Positions 9,549-18,373 of a stretch of 64,000 nt of DNA are shown here, piece after piece (position 1 is the stretch's first letter; every line of letters begins with the position of its first letter). Made by a program: the position numbers and the translations under genes. Below the pieces are notes generated by a model that saw only the letters and a list, made by a program, of their open reading frames with translations, had not been told where the DNA came from and ran no database searches. This DNA is from Trichomonas vaginalis G3 (taxonomy: Eukaryota > Parabasalia > Trichomonadida > Trichomonadidae): positions 19,167,962-19,231,961 of the forward strand of contig NC_067208.1 in NCBI RefSeq assembly GCF_026262505.1. The letters run 5' to 3'.

Positions 9549-10131
9549 ATGAACAAAAATGGAACAGCTAAAATGAATGATAATCAAATTAGAGCAGAAG
9601 GTAGAAGGTTATTTAAACGCTTCTTTATAACATTCCTGATGGTGTTAATCCTAAAACTCGTAGAAGTTATTTAAACGAAGCAATAGATGCATATGAAGGG
9701 TTTGACATTTCATCAGAAAGTGAGAGGTTAGCAAGAATGTTAAAAATATTGATTTTTATTATTGTGACCCTCAACCAGAAGACGTAGACATTAACAAGGT
9801 AGACTTTCCATTAGTGGAATCAATAATGATAGATCCAGAATTTGAAACAGTAAATATTTTATTAACACAGAGTCCATGTGGAAAACTTCACGCTGACAGA
9901 ATAACAGACGTTGAAGCACTCACCGGCTATAGAGTTTGCCCCTTTTGCAAAGAAGAAGTATATTCTATCCGTGATGATCCAGAAAGGAAAAACCAAAGAA
10001 GATTTTTAAAACATTGTGAGAAATGTAAAGAAAATAATGGAAGATTAATTCAAGACGTTCAATTGCAAAACACACAACAACCATATGCACCACACATATC
10101 ACGAAACAGAAGATATATCAATGGCTATTAG
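9549..10131 (+). pseudogene. Broken N-terminal region of the DNA polymerase
   Basis: An ATG at 9549 opens a frame that shifts near 9628 and again near 9738, then stays open to 10131 (the last 105 codons from 9814 have their own ATG). The last part contains a zinc-finger-like CPFC...H...C..C cluster that commonly precedes the exonuclease domain in Maverick polymerases. At about 10105-10130 the sense frame appears to pass into the 961-aa polymerase frame, which has no ATG of its own at its start. I read the segment as the polymerase N-terminus, disrupted by at least three frameshifts. Confidence 0.6.
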
Positions 10132-10139
10132 CACATAAT

Positions 10140-13025
10140 TTGCAGGAATATTATAAACCAACAAGATATTATATTACTTTTGACTTCGAAACATTAGAGA
10201 CTAAAGAAGAACTTCAACTTTCTGAATGTGCAACTTTGAATGCTTACTTAAAACCATTCATGGTATCATCAACGGTTAAATTAAAGCCGCAAAGCGGCGA
10301 GGTCGTAGACCGTGATAAAACATATACGAGGAATTTTTGCTTAACTTCAAGTGATTCTTTTATTTCTGATTGGATTGAGTTTTTATTTTCAACCTGTTCA
10401 TTAGTTGCTAAATCAAATATTGAACAATATGAAGAATTAATGAAGCCGCAAACATTAAATGAGAAACAAAAGGAAGCATTTAAAGAACTTCTAGATGAGG
10501 AATTCAATAAAGTGAATATCATAGGTTTTAATTCGGGAAAGTTTGATTTAAATTTAATTCTTCGTGATTTAAACACTGCAAAATGGAAAATAAAATCAAT
10601 GCTGGGTTCATCTTCTCAATTTAAGCAAATCATTGTAAAGAAAACAAACGTTCCATATGAATTGAGATTTATTGACATCAGAAATTATATAGCGGGTGGG
10701 ACATTAGACCAATTCACTCGAGATTTCGGAAACAATAAATCACGTGTTAAATCCTTTTTCCCTTATCAATTCATCACGTGGGAAAATTACGAAGAAGAAT
10801 TATATAAAGAGGAACCATTCACGAAAGATTCATTTTATTCAGCATTAACTCAAGAAACTATATCAGATAGTGATTATCAAATATATCTCAATGATGCTAA
10901 AAATTTTAAGAATAGATTAGAATATTTTATTCATTATTGCAATAAAGATGTTGAAATTATGATTGACCCAATTGATAAAATTATTGAAGAAACATTTGTT
11001 TATAAAATTGACATGCTTCATAATCTTTCTTTATCATCGAATGCATCAATGATTCGTTACGCTTTAGCATATAAAGACTTTAATCCTAATGAAAAATATC
11101 CAGAAGAAGAAAATGTGGAATCAAGTTTTGAATTAACGAAAAAGTATTGGAAATATAAAATTGAATCATATAAGAAACAAGATGAAAAAGCAGAAAGAGA
11201 TACTAAAAATAATGTTTCAATGGATGATTTTCAATACTATCACGATTTAATCCTTTCATCTAAATGCAAAATGTGTGGTAAAGCGTTTACATATGCAAAT
11301 AAACTAACATTAGATAGAATCGATAATGAAAAACCACATACCAAAGAAAATTGTCAGTTAATGTGTTGTTATTGCAATGTCGTAAAATCAAATAAAGATG
11401 AGGATGTTCAACGTTTAAGAATCAATTTAAGAAATTATGCATTAAAAAATAATTTACCAATGACTTTAGATTCAGTTGAAGCTTATCACATTCTCCGTAA
11501 TGGAATTACTGGTGGTCTATCAAATGTTCAACATCGTGTTAATCTTAAAGGAATCACGCACATTAATAAACTTTCATATAGTCCAGAAACTAAAACTGTA
11601 TCAAATGAGGACACCACCAACATTATGACTCATTTTGTTGGAGTTGACTTTAATTCATTATATCCTTCATCATTTTCATCTAATCCTCATGATTTCATTC
11701 AATATACTAACCATAAAATGTATATGCCGGGAAGATTGAATGGTGTTATCATTTGTGATACAGCAACAAAGAAAGCAAAAGCATTGGGAATAATTAGAAA
11801 GAAAAATACTTTATTCGTGGCTGAAGTAAAGGGTCACATTGATGAAAAATACATTAATGATTACATAAACTTTTTACCGATAATAAGAAACTTAGATATT
11901 ATCACAGATGAAAAAACAATTGGCAGTTTTATGTATAATTACATGAAATCAAACAATCTACCAGTTGACCAGAAACAGAGAAAATTAACTCAGTTAGCAT
12001 CAACACACAACCAATATCAACCATTTTCTTCTTATTATCTTTGGTATCTAATAGACAGATTTCATTTTATCATTGATGACATTCAATCAATTTTAACATT
12101 TACGAAAAATACTTGTTTTAATGAATTTGCGAACGAATTTATGAACGAAAGACAAAAGGCTGAATTAGAAGGAAATAAAGGAAAAAGTTTATTTTGCAAG
12201 ATTTCACTTAATGGATCATATGGTTACGATGCAATGAATACACAAAATTACGCAAAGACTAAAATAATGAATGCACAGAAGGCACGCGTTGCATGTATGT
12301 CAAATAAGTTTAAAAACATAAGAGAAATAGGTGAAGATACGTATCAAGTGATGCTTAAAGATAGATTTTATAGATGTGATACATGTTTACAAGAGGCATT
12401 CTTCACTTTAGATAATGCTAAATACTGGTATTTGGTTTTCATTTATGATTTTATGTATAAATGCATGGATGTTAATCGTTTTCATTTCATTGAAGGTGAT
12501 ACTGATTCATCTTATTGGGCTATTGCTGGCGATCCAAGTCTTCCTAACACTCAAGCATTTCAAGCAATTGTAACCGATAAACAATTTTATGATAAAAACA
12601 TTTACAAATTCGCACCTTTTGATTTCTTCTGTTTTGATGAGAAATTTAAACCTAAATTAAAGAATAAAGCTGAAGAAAAAGCACATGAGAAGAAGTTATT
12701 GGGTTTAGCAATTGAGAAACAAGGTGATAACATGGTTGCTTTATGCCCTAAGTGTTATACTTCATTCAACGGTTCAATTGATGGAGGTGATTTTAAAAAG
12801 ATTGCACAAAAAATGAAAGGTGTTAGTTTACGACAAAATAAACAATTAACACCTAAAAATTATTTGGATATAATAAATGATAAAGTGATATTTGATGGTC
12901 AGAATATTAATTTACAACTTAAAAACGGGTCAATGACTCGCTTAACAATTGGTAAGACTGCATTAACAGGAGCACACACTAAGGCTGTATGTTGTGAAAA
13001 TGGATGTTGTATGCCATTTATTTAA
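10140..13025 (+). CDS. Family B, protein-primed-type DNA polymerase with HNH insert
   Basis: This is the replicative polymerase of the Maverick. Exonuclease motifs are DFE (D15, E17), NSGKFD (D136) and YCNKD (Y266, D270). Polymerase motifs are A, DFNSLYPS (D503); B, KISLNGSYG (687-695); and C, GDTDSS (D787, D789). A TGG before motif A may be the YxGG-type element of protein-primed enzymes. Between the exonuclease and palm regions lies an HNH-like zinc domain: C376, C379, DRID (392-395), H400, C409/C410 and YCN (411-413). The first codon of the listed frame is TTG, because the natural start is upstream in a frameshifted region. The frame is otherwise uninterrupted for 961 codons. It acts with the integrase and capsid genes in a virus-like life cycle. 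Confidence 0.92.
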   Translation: MQEYYKPTRYYITFDFETLETKEELQLSECATLNAYLKPFMVSSTVKLKPQSGEVVDRDKTYTRNFCLTSSDSFISDWIEFLFSTCSLVAKSNIEQYEELMKPQTLNEKQKEAFKELLDEEFNKVNIIGFNSGKFDLNLILRDLNTAKWKIKSMLGSSSQFKQIIVKKTNVPYELRFIDIRNYIAGGTLDQFTRDFGNNKSRVKSFFPYQFITWENYEEELYKEEPFTKDSFYSALTQETISDSDYQIYLNDAKNFKNRLEYFIHYCNKDVEIMIDPIDKIIEETFVYKIDMLHNLSLSSNASMIRYALAYKDFNPNEKYPEEENVESSFELTKKYWKYKIESYKKQDEKAERDTKNNVSMDDFQYYHDLILSSKCKMCGKAFTYANKLTLDRIDNEKPHTKENCQLMCCYCNVVKSNKDEDVQRLRINLRNYALKNNLPMTLDSVEAYHILRNGITGGLSNVQHRVNLKGITHINKLSYSPETKTVSNEDTTNIMTHFVGVDFNSLYPSSFSSNPHDFIQYTNHKMYMPGRLNGVIICDTATKKAKALGIIRKKNTLFVAEVKGHIDEKYINDYINFLPIIRNLDIITDEKTIGSFMYNYMKSNNLPVDQKQRKLTQLASTHNQYQPFSSYYLWYLIDRFHFIIDDIQSILTFTKNTCFNEFANEFMNERQKAELEGNKGKSLFCKISLNGSYGYDAMNTQNYAKTKIMNAQKARVACMSNKFKNIREIGEDTYQVMLKDRFYRCDTCLQEAFFTLDNAKYWYLVFIYDFMYKCMDVNRFHFIEGDTDSSYWAIAGDPSLPNTQAFQAIVTDKQFYDKNIYKFAPFDFFCFDEKFKPKLKNKAEEKAHEKKLLGLAIEKQGDNMVALCPKCYTSFNGSIDGGDFKKIAQKMKGVSLRQNKQLTPKNYLDIINDKVIFDGQNINLQLKNGSMTRLTIGKTALTGAHTKAVCCENGCCMPFI

Positions 13026-13126
13026 TGAAATGCCACAGAAGAGACAAAAGGAACCGTTAATAATGGTTTTGTACTATGATTCAAAGAGGTGGGCACCCTT
13101 AAAACATTTATTTTATTTTTATATAA

Positions 13127-13507
13127 ATGGATAACACAGATTTAAAAATTTTAATTGATGATTTAGTATTTAATCAAAATTTTCTTGATTATTATGATTT
13201 AAAAGCATATCTCCAAAAATATAATAAAAATATAACGGGTGATGATATGGATTATTATTATTCGTATTATAAAAATGAAATTTTGAAATATCATGATAAA
13301 ATAATTTCTGAAATTAAAGACAAAATTAAAAATAATGAATATACAAAGGGAAAAACTAAATCACAGCTTAAACAGTTGAAAGATTTCAAAAATAAAGTAT
13401 TAACAGAAGAAGATATTGATGAATTATATAAATTATATAATCCCGAGCCGCAAAAGCCAAAGGAACAAAACAAATGGTACAAAACGCCCAGGTCCTTCAG
13501 ACCATAA
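13127..13507 (+). CDS. Small helical Maverick protein before integrase (126 aa)
   Basis: The ATG at 13127 follows the T-rich TTTATTTTTATATAA stretch used before several genes of this element. The product is highly charged and helical, rich in Tyr, Asp and Lys. It overlaps the integrase frame by 34 bases in a different frame. It may be a separate gene or the N-terminal part of the integrase after a frameshift. I favour the second possibility weakly, because the integrase ATG at 13474 has no such upstream motif. Confidence 0.55.
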   Translation: MDNTDLKILIDDLVFNQNFLDYYDLKAYLQKYNKNITGDDMDYYYSYYKNEILKYHDKIISEIKDKIKNNEYTKGKTKSQLKQLKDFKNKVLTEEDIDELYKLYNPEPQKPKEQNKWYKTPRSFRP

Positions 13508-14646
13508 ATGATGTACAAGCTTTAATTTATGATTCATTAGTTAAACCATATTCAGCCCGACTTTTAAATGAAGATCAACTTTTGGAATTCATCCTTCAAC
13601 ATAAACTCGAAGCGGGAAAGTATATCAAACCTTTATATACAGCATATTTAAAACAAATGAATAGAATACATCCAGAATTAATGAAAGGAGGAATGAAATC
13701 CAAAATCAAAGCAGATAAAATTAAACCACTTACAACACCAAAACCTCCAACGACAGTAGTACCTCCTCCTTCAGTTAATCCTTCATCATTCACTTTATTA
13801 TATCCATTTCAAACATTAAAGAAGCAAAAAGATTTTAAAAAGGATTTCAAGATATTAAATAAACCAATTGACCCAAAAATTCAACCGTTAAAGGAAAAAT
13901 TTAGTCGCCCTTCATTTGCACTATATCCATATTCATACGAAATCGATCATCTGGAATATTCAAAAGGAAACGTTACTTATTTATTTGCCATTAACATTAA
14001 CACCAGATATTTATATTGCATTCCGGTGAAAGGGAAAACAGAACAGGAAACAAGAAGAGCTATACAATACTTACTAGATCATGAAAGAGTAGATAATATA
14101 AGGGGTGATGGTGATAAAGGATTTCAGGCAGCTATGGCTCATTATTTCCCACAAATTAATTTTTACTTTTCATCCTCTCCATATACGTTTCATAATAAAA
14201 TAGTTGATGTGGTAATGAGAACTCTTAGAGATGCGTTAGGGGTTAACGGTCAGATATACTGGGATGGAAATCATGACTCCATCATACAGCAGTTAGTATA
14301 TTATTACAATAATACATGGCATAGAACTATAAACATGAAACCAGTGGAAATGAAAAATGATATTTCAAAAGAATGGGAATATATTAGAAAGCAAATGGAA
14401 AGGTTAAATGATGTTAAACGTGAACAAATTAATTCGGGGCTCATGAATTTTAAACAAGGGAATAAAGTTTTAATTCATCTCGATTATGGAAAAACTGATA
14501 AATCAATGACAAAAAGAAGACGAAGATTTGACACAATAGCTGAATTTGTTAGATATATTAACGGCAATGCATTAGTTGAAGTTGACAATAAATTAATAGA
14601 AATTCCGATTTATTTTATTACTCCATTATATTTAAATAATATTTAA
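13474..14646 (+). CDS. rve-family Maverick integrase (390 aa)
   Basis: This retroviral-type integrase would insert element DNA into the genome. The catalytic core shows a first acidic residue in YEIDHLEY (D158) and a second in GDGDKGF (D212). The third carboxylate position is in NKIVDVVMRTLRD, where the residue is Asp (D245) rather than the usual Glu, 33 residues on. A YYNNTWHRTI stretch follows, as in other rve integrases, and a basic C-terminal region with a possible SH3/chromo-like fold ends the protein. The N-terminal ~130 residues are proline- and lysine-rich. The perfect 6-bp target duplication of this element shows that an enzyme of this type acted here. Confidence 0.88.
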   Translation: MVQNAQVLQTINDVQALIYDSLVKPYSARLLNEDQLLEFILQHKLEAGKYIKPLYTAYLKQMNRIHPELMKGGMKSKIKADKIKPLTTPKPPTTVVPPPSVNPSSFTLLYPFQTLKKQKDFKKDFKILNKPIDPKIQPLKEKFSRPSFALYPYSYEIDHLEYSKGNVTYLFAININTRYLYCIPVKGKTEQETRRAIQYLLDHERVDNIRGDGDKGFQAAMAHYFPQINFYFSSSPYTFHNKIVDVVMRTLRDALGVNGQIYWDGNHDSIIQQLVYYYNNTWHRTINMKPVEMKNDISKEWEYIRKQMERLNDVKREQINSGLMNFKQGNKVLIHLDYGKTDKSMTKRRRRFDTIAEFVRYINGNALVEVDNKLIEIPIYFITPLYLNNI

Positions 14647-14666
14647 TTTTTTTATTTCGTAAGAAA

Positions 14667-14930
14667 ATGAGTGACAACAAAGCAGTCAAGAGTCCAGACA
14701 ATGAATATAAAAAGAAACTAAACAGAATTAAATCAAAAATATGCTATTACAAAAAGAAGTCGCAATGCAGTGGGGTTGAAAATGATAAAGAAATAATCGA
14801 AAAATTAGAAACTTACCGTTCAATCATTAAACTGAGTGAAGCAAAAATAAAAGAATTTAATAGAATAAATAAATTGATTGGAAGAGATGAATTTAATAAA
14901 GATGAATTTTTAAACTCAATCCAAATTTAA
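14667..14930 (+). CDS. Small basic coiled-coil protein (87 aa)
   Basis: This short gene lies 20 bases after the integrase stop. The ATG is preceded by TTTTTTTATTTCGTAAGAAA, similar to other starts in the element. The product is lysine-rich and predicted helical, with a CYYKKKSQC stretch in the middle. It overlaps the 3' end of a small convergent gene by four bases. Function unknown. Confidence 0.6.
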   Translation: MSDNKAVKSPDNEYKKKLNRIKSKICYYKKKSQCSGVENDKEIIEKLETYRSIIKLSEAKIKEFNRINKLIGRDEFNKDEFLNSIQI

Positions 14931-15091
14931 TTTTTATTCCTCTTCGACAACGTCTCTCTTTCCATCATTACTGCATAACCACATTTTCTCAATTTTAGTG
15001 GTTTGTTATTTTTAACATGTTCTTGCATCATTTTTATCATTTCCTCCCTTGTTATGATTCGTGGTAAATTTTGAGCTTGTGGGGTATTCAT
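14927..15091 (-). CDS. Small leftward protein (54 aa)
   Basis: An uninterrupted 54-codon reverse frame starts at 15091 and ends in TAA at 14927. It is preceded (on its strand) by an AT-rich TTTTTATCATAA sequence of the kind found before other genes of this element. The product is basic and methionine-rich, with ITREEMIKMMQEH followed by a LKLRKCGYAVM segment. It may be a small regulatory or virion peptide, and no family is recognised. Confidence 0.5.
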   Translation of the reverse strand: MNTPQAQNLPRIITREEMIKMMQEHVKNNKPLKLRKCGYAVMMERETLSKRNKN

Positions 15092-15144
15092 TTATGATAA
15101 AAATAAAAATTTGTTATCACTTATTTTATCGTTAATGTTTTTAG

Positions 15145-15175
15145 GTTATTCAATAATTAATTATTTTTGAATAAC
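15145..15175. other. Intergenic stem-loop
   Basis: GTTATTCAA (15145-15153) pairs with TTGAATAAC (15167-15175) across a 13-base AT spacer. It lies between the small leftward gene and the tRNA-like sequence. It could be a terminator or protein-binding palindrome. Confidence 0.45.
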
Positions 15176-15226
15176 TGGGAAATAAATTTACGTCAAATAT
15201 GCAATTTATAAAATCTTATGTCGACA

Positions 15227-15298
15227 GGCTACGTAGCACAGTGGTCTAAGGTGGTGTTATGGGGGTTAGGGTCTGTGGTTCGAACCGCGACGGCGCCG
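15227..15298 (+). tRNA. tRNA-like sequence, degenerate
   Basis: An A-box-like TAGCACAGTGG (15234-15244), a B-box-like GGTTCGAACC (15277-15286) and a following TTTT run (15301-15304) give the layout of a Pol III gene. The acceptor ends GGCTACG and CGGCGCC pair at five of seven positions, and the distance from TTCGA to the discriminator is the standard 20 bases. The anticodon arm does not pair convincingly, and the T stem pairs only if the loop is six bases. The 5' half resembles a leucine-type tRNA. It is probably a pseudo-tRNA or a tRNA-derived transcript carried by the Maverick. Confidence 0.45.
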
Positions 15299-15362
15299 TA
15301 TTTTCTTATTTTCTTTGTTTGTCTTGTTTGTCGTGAATAAAAAGTGTCATAAAAGTGCTCTA

Positions 15363-15438
15363 TCTTCCACGGGAATAAATAAAAAATTTACTTTATTTCT
15401 TCTTTATTTCTTCTTTATTTCTTTGTTCCCGTGGAAGA
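15363..15438. repeat. 13-bp inverted repeat around a T-rich direct repeat
   Basis: TCTTCCACGGGAA (15363-15375) is the exact complement of TTCCCGTGGAAGA (15426-15438). The spacer holds three near-copies of TTTATTTCTTC. CTCGTGGAAG recurs at about 15518. The role is unknown; it may be a cis-acting structure next to the tRNA-like sequence. Confidence 0.55.
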
Positions 15439-15535
15439 AGGGTTTTGCTGTTTTTCTCAGCCGAAATCAATGATTTTTTCATTTTTGGAATCCTTAGCGA
15501 ATGAGGAATCTTTTCTCTCGTGGAAGCTTTGAACA

Positions 15536-15800
15536 AAAATATATTTTAGGTGAAAAAACAGGTGAAATCTCACCTCTTCACCTAAACATTATTTTTGGAT
15601 CATTTACGCTCATTACGAAGAAATCATGACAAAACATTTACGATGAAGAAATCATGACAAATCATTTACGCTCATGTTTGACAAAGAATATACATTCATT
15701 ACGATGAAGAAGTCATGACAAAGAAACGATGAATGATCATGACAAAACATTAACGTAAACATTAACGTAAACATTAACGTAACCATTAACGTAACCATTT
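15536..15800. repeat. Noncoding repeat block shared with element 2
   Basis: The block contains AAAAATATATTTTAGGTG (about 15537) and several copies of CATGACAAA followed by CATTTACG or AACATTAACG. It ends with a 12-bp tandem repeat (CATTAACGTAAA, 15748-15800, four to five copies). The same word families occur in element 2 at 46700-46880, 48690-49410 and 50260-50570, although most genes of the two elements differ. The block lies just downstream of the collar gene, which is also shared. Confidence 0.6.
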
Positions 15801-15866
15801 ATTTCTGCAGTTCATCCATTACTTCATTACCTAATTAATTACAGACATAAAATATATTTAGTTCAT

Positions 15867-17138
15867 TCATTGAACTCTATACCATGCGTAAACTGTCATA
15901 AATGGCGGCATGTAATCTTTACTTTGTCCCGTTGTTTGTGTATATCCTGAAACGCGATGTGTATGGTTTCCTCCTCCCTCAGTGTTACTCCAGTAACAAT
16001 CTATAGCAAACTTAACGTTGTCTTTAACATCATATCCTTTACCTTTTATCATTGCTGACCAATCCCAATATCTATGCTTATGCCAACCCGCTTGAGATGT
16101 ACTTAAATCTATGTAGTGACTATGTGCAGGTAAATTTTCACCTGAAATCGTTTTACTTCCTCCTGTTTCCTTTGAAGAGTTTGCACAATACAAAAACCTG
16201 TCAACTATTTGTTCCCACGTACCGAAACCCAGAACTGTTGCTGGATTTGTTGAGTTCATTGACGTATAAATAGAGCCTATAGGATATAATGTTTGAAGTA
16301 TTTCTGTCTTTAATGTTTGAAGCTCTTTTTTGTCTGCTTTCTTGTCATATAAATCTTGAGCAGTGAATTTAATATTATGTTCATCCTTCATGACATAAAC
16401 ATCTTTACATCTAATGTTTCTCATCGTCGTTATGTCGTCATCCGATGTTAAACCTTGTGGAAAGTTAGGAGGTTTACAATATAATACATCCCCACCAGTT
16501 TCTTCAACCGTTCCTTCAATACTTTCTATAGCAACAGTTGTAAAACTTGTATGTGTATGGTTCTTATCTGCCTTCTTCTCTAACTCATTGTTAACATAAG
16601 TTTTATCTGCTTTAAGGTCTAAACATTCTGAAACCCATCCTGTATCAGCTTTAGTTTTAAGAATCTTCGATGTCCGTTCATGATACCATTCAACCCTTTC
16701 TATAATTTCATTATCTTTTTCATTAACATATTCCTTCTCTGCCTTCTTCATTAATTCACTAGCCACAAGTCCCTTATCTGCTTTCTTCATTATGTCATTT
16801 AGGAAACCTTTTATGAATTCCTCATTTAAATTAAATCTTCCAATCTTCAAAACTTTAGGAAATGCATTTAATGCGTAATATCTTTGTTCTTCTGGTGGAA
16901 TTGATGTTATATCATCCGTTATTCCTTTAATTTTTGAATTCATAAATAAAATTTCTTTTATATTTGATATCACTGCACCACCTTTGCAAACGAATTCGAA
17001 ATGGTCATTTTTCAATACTATCTCCAAATCTCCATATTTCAACATTTGCGTTTGTTCTGCCGTCTTTGAATTATATGCATATATGGCGTATGTAATGGTC
17101 TGTGCCTTAAGTTGTTGTGGTTGCTGTTGTTTAATCAT
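15867..17138 (-). CDS. Tail-fibre-like protein with phage-collar-type C-terminus (423 aa)
   Basis: The C-terminal ~130 residues (from about 290) carry PIGSIYTSMN, GGSKTISGENLPAHSH and a TGQSKDYMPPF ending. These are typical of phage tail-collar or baseplate gp10-type receptor-binding domains. The middle has repeated KADK and a NHTHT segment (about residue 195), as in trimeric fibre shafts. The first ~130 residues are less regular. It is probably a surface fibre of the virion used for attachment. The collar portion is over 90% identical at DNA level to that of element 2 (54390-54755), while the upstream regions differ. The start at 17138 follows a T/A-rich TTTTTAAATCATAATAA. Confidence 0.8.
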   Translation of the reverse strand: MIKQQQPQQLKAQTITYAIYAYNSKTAEQTQMLKYGDLEIVLKNDHFEFVCKGGAVISNIKEILFMNSKIKGITDDITSIPPEEQRYYALNAFPKVLKIGRFNLNEEFIKGFLNDIMKKADKGLVASELMKKAEKEYVNEKDNEIIERVEWYHERTSKILKTKADTGWVSECLDLKADKTYVNNELEKKADKNHTHTSFTTVAIESIEGTVEETGGDVLYCKPPNFPQGLTSDDDITTMRNIRCKDVYVMKDEHNIKFTAQDLYDKKADKKELQTLKTEILQTLYPIGSIYTSMNSTNPATVLGFGTWEQIVDRFLYCANSSKETGGSKTISGENLPAHSHYIDLSTSQAGWHKHRYWDWSAMIKGKGYDVKDNVKFAIDCYWSNTEGGGNHTHRVSGYTQTTGQSKDYMPPFMTVYAWYRVQ

Positions 17139-17162
17139 TTATTATGATTTAAAAATAAATAT

Positions 17163-17873
17163 TTAATCCGTTATCTCATCACCTATTTTTTCTATTTGAA
17201 ATTGCCATAATATTTCATTCATGAATTCTAAATCACAATCAAATAGGTCGGTTACTCTAAATTTAATATTTGATAAATCTTTTGAATGAAGAATAAATGA
17301 ATTCCCAGATAATTGAAACGGATATGATAAAGAAAATATGTTTAAGTTGATGGATAAAATGTTTTGTATTGATGGGTAAGAGTTAGGGTCTAATGTTTGA
17401 TGTGAAAATCTCATTGGGGTATTAACTTTATCACATTTGATTAAAATGAAATTGGAACCAGTGTCAGAATACAAAACATCCCCAACATCTTTTTCAAAAT
17501 TTAATATCCCCAACAATGAACGAAGATGAGGAGTACAAAATTTAATTTTCAGCGGAAATTTAATAAGGTTATTTATTTCATCAAGTTCAAAAAGTTTATC
17601 AGGTTTTGATTTAAAATTTTCTTCATACCATACGATAAATGATTCATTTAAATAACTTAAAATCATGTTAATATCCCATTTCGTTATCACATTATTTATA
17701 TACATATCATATGTTTTTTCAAGGTCATCTTTAATAAATGATATATAATCTGAAGGGTCTAAAAGAATGGGATTAAATTTACCACTCACAGAAACGAGAG
17801 TAACATTATAAATTCCACTAACTGTTAAATTTAATTCACAGCTATTATTCGAAATAATATTGATAATTGACAT
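17163..17873 (-). CDS. Beta-rich virion protein candidate (236 aa)
   Basis: The gene is divergent from the 159-aa gene, with 20 bases between starts, and lies directly before the fibre gene on the same strand. Alternating hydrophobic residues suggest a beta-sandwich, and a FRVTDLFDCDLEF motif stands near the C-terminus. The position among structural genes and the size would suit a minor capsid (penton-type single jelly roll) protein. That is inference from context rather than a recognised motif. Confidence 0.55.
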   Translation of the reverse strand: MSIINIISNNSCELNLTVSGIYNVTLVSVSGKFNPILLDPSDYISFIKDDLEKTYDMYINNVITKWDINMILSYLNESFIVWYEENFKSKPDKLFELDEINNLIKFPLKIKFCTPHLRSLLGILNFEKDVGDVLYSDTGSNFILIKCDKVNTPMRFSHQTLDPNSYPSIQNILSINLNIFSLSYPFQLSGNSFILHSKDLSNIKFRVTDLFDCDLEFMNEILWQFQIEKIGDEITD

Positions 17874-17893
17874 TTTTTATTACGATTAAAAAT

Positions 17894-18373
17894 ATGGTAA
17901 AGCGTTATTTTCCAGTGATAAATAAAACTAGAATAAGATTACCTCAAGAATTCATAAATTCAACGAATAAGAAATTCATTCATGTTATAAATTTTAGTGT
18001 TTTCAGAAAATATGAGTCAATGTCATATTCATCATCGGGTTATATTTCACTTCATTCGAATTTAGTTCAATCAAACCCATATAATGACCATTTCATAAGA
18101 TTTTCAGATGGTATTAAAAATGCAATTGATAGATTAAAATATGAACAGATTGACAATATCGAATTTTTGGAATTTTGGTTTAAATATCCTGATGGAAAAA
18201 AGATTGAAGTTAAAGATAAAGCTGATACTATAACAAAAACAATTACAATGACCGATCCAGATAGTGGGGAACAAAAAGAAATAAAACAAACGATAGAAAC
18301 TGGTGAAAGGTCAATTATTATTGATTATGATTCAAAGGATTATTATTCAATAATGTTAATGCTTGAATATTAA
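17894..18373 (+). CDS. Beta-rich structural protein candidate (159 aa)
   Basis: I place the start at the ATG at 17894, which follows TTTTTATTACGATTAAAAAT; the longer frame would need a TTG at 17867. The protein contains alternating hydrophobic strands, a FLEFWFKYPDGKK segment and a Thr-rich hairpin (about residues 100-130). No family is recognised. It converges on the 227-aa gene with a four-base overlap. Confidence 0.55.
   Translation: MVKRYFPVINKTRIRLPQEFINSTNKKFIHVINFSVFRKYESMSYSSSGYISLHSNLVQSNPYNDHFIRFSDGIKNAIDRLKYEQIDNIEFLEFWFKYPDGKKIEVKDKADTITKTITMTDPDSGEQKEIKQTIETGERSIIIDYDSKDYYSIMLMLEY

Noticed and set aside
15227-15298. A functional tRNA gene
   Set aside because: The anticodon arm does not pair and the T loop is one base short, so only a degenerate tRNA-like call is supported.
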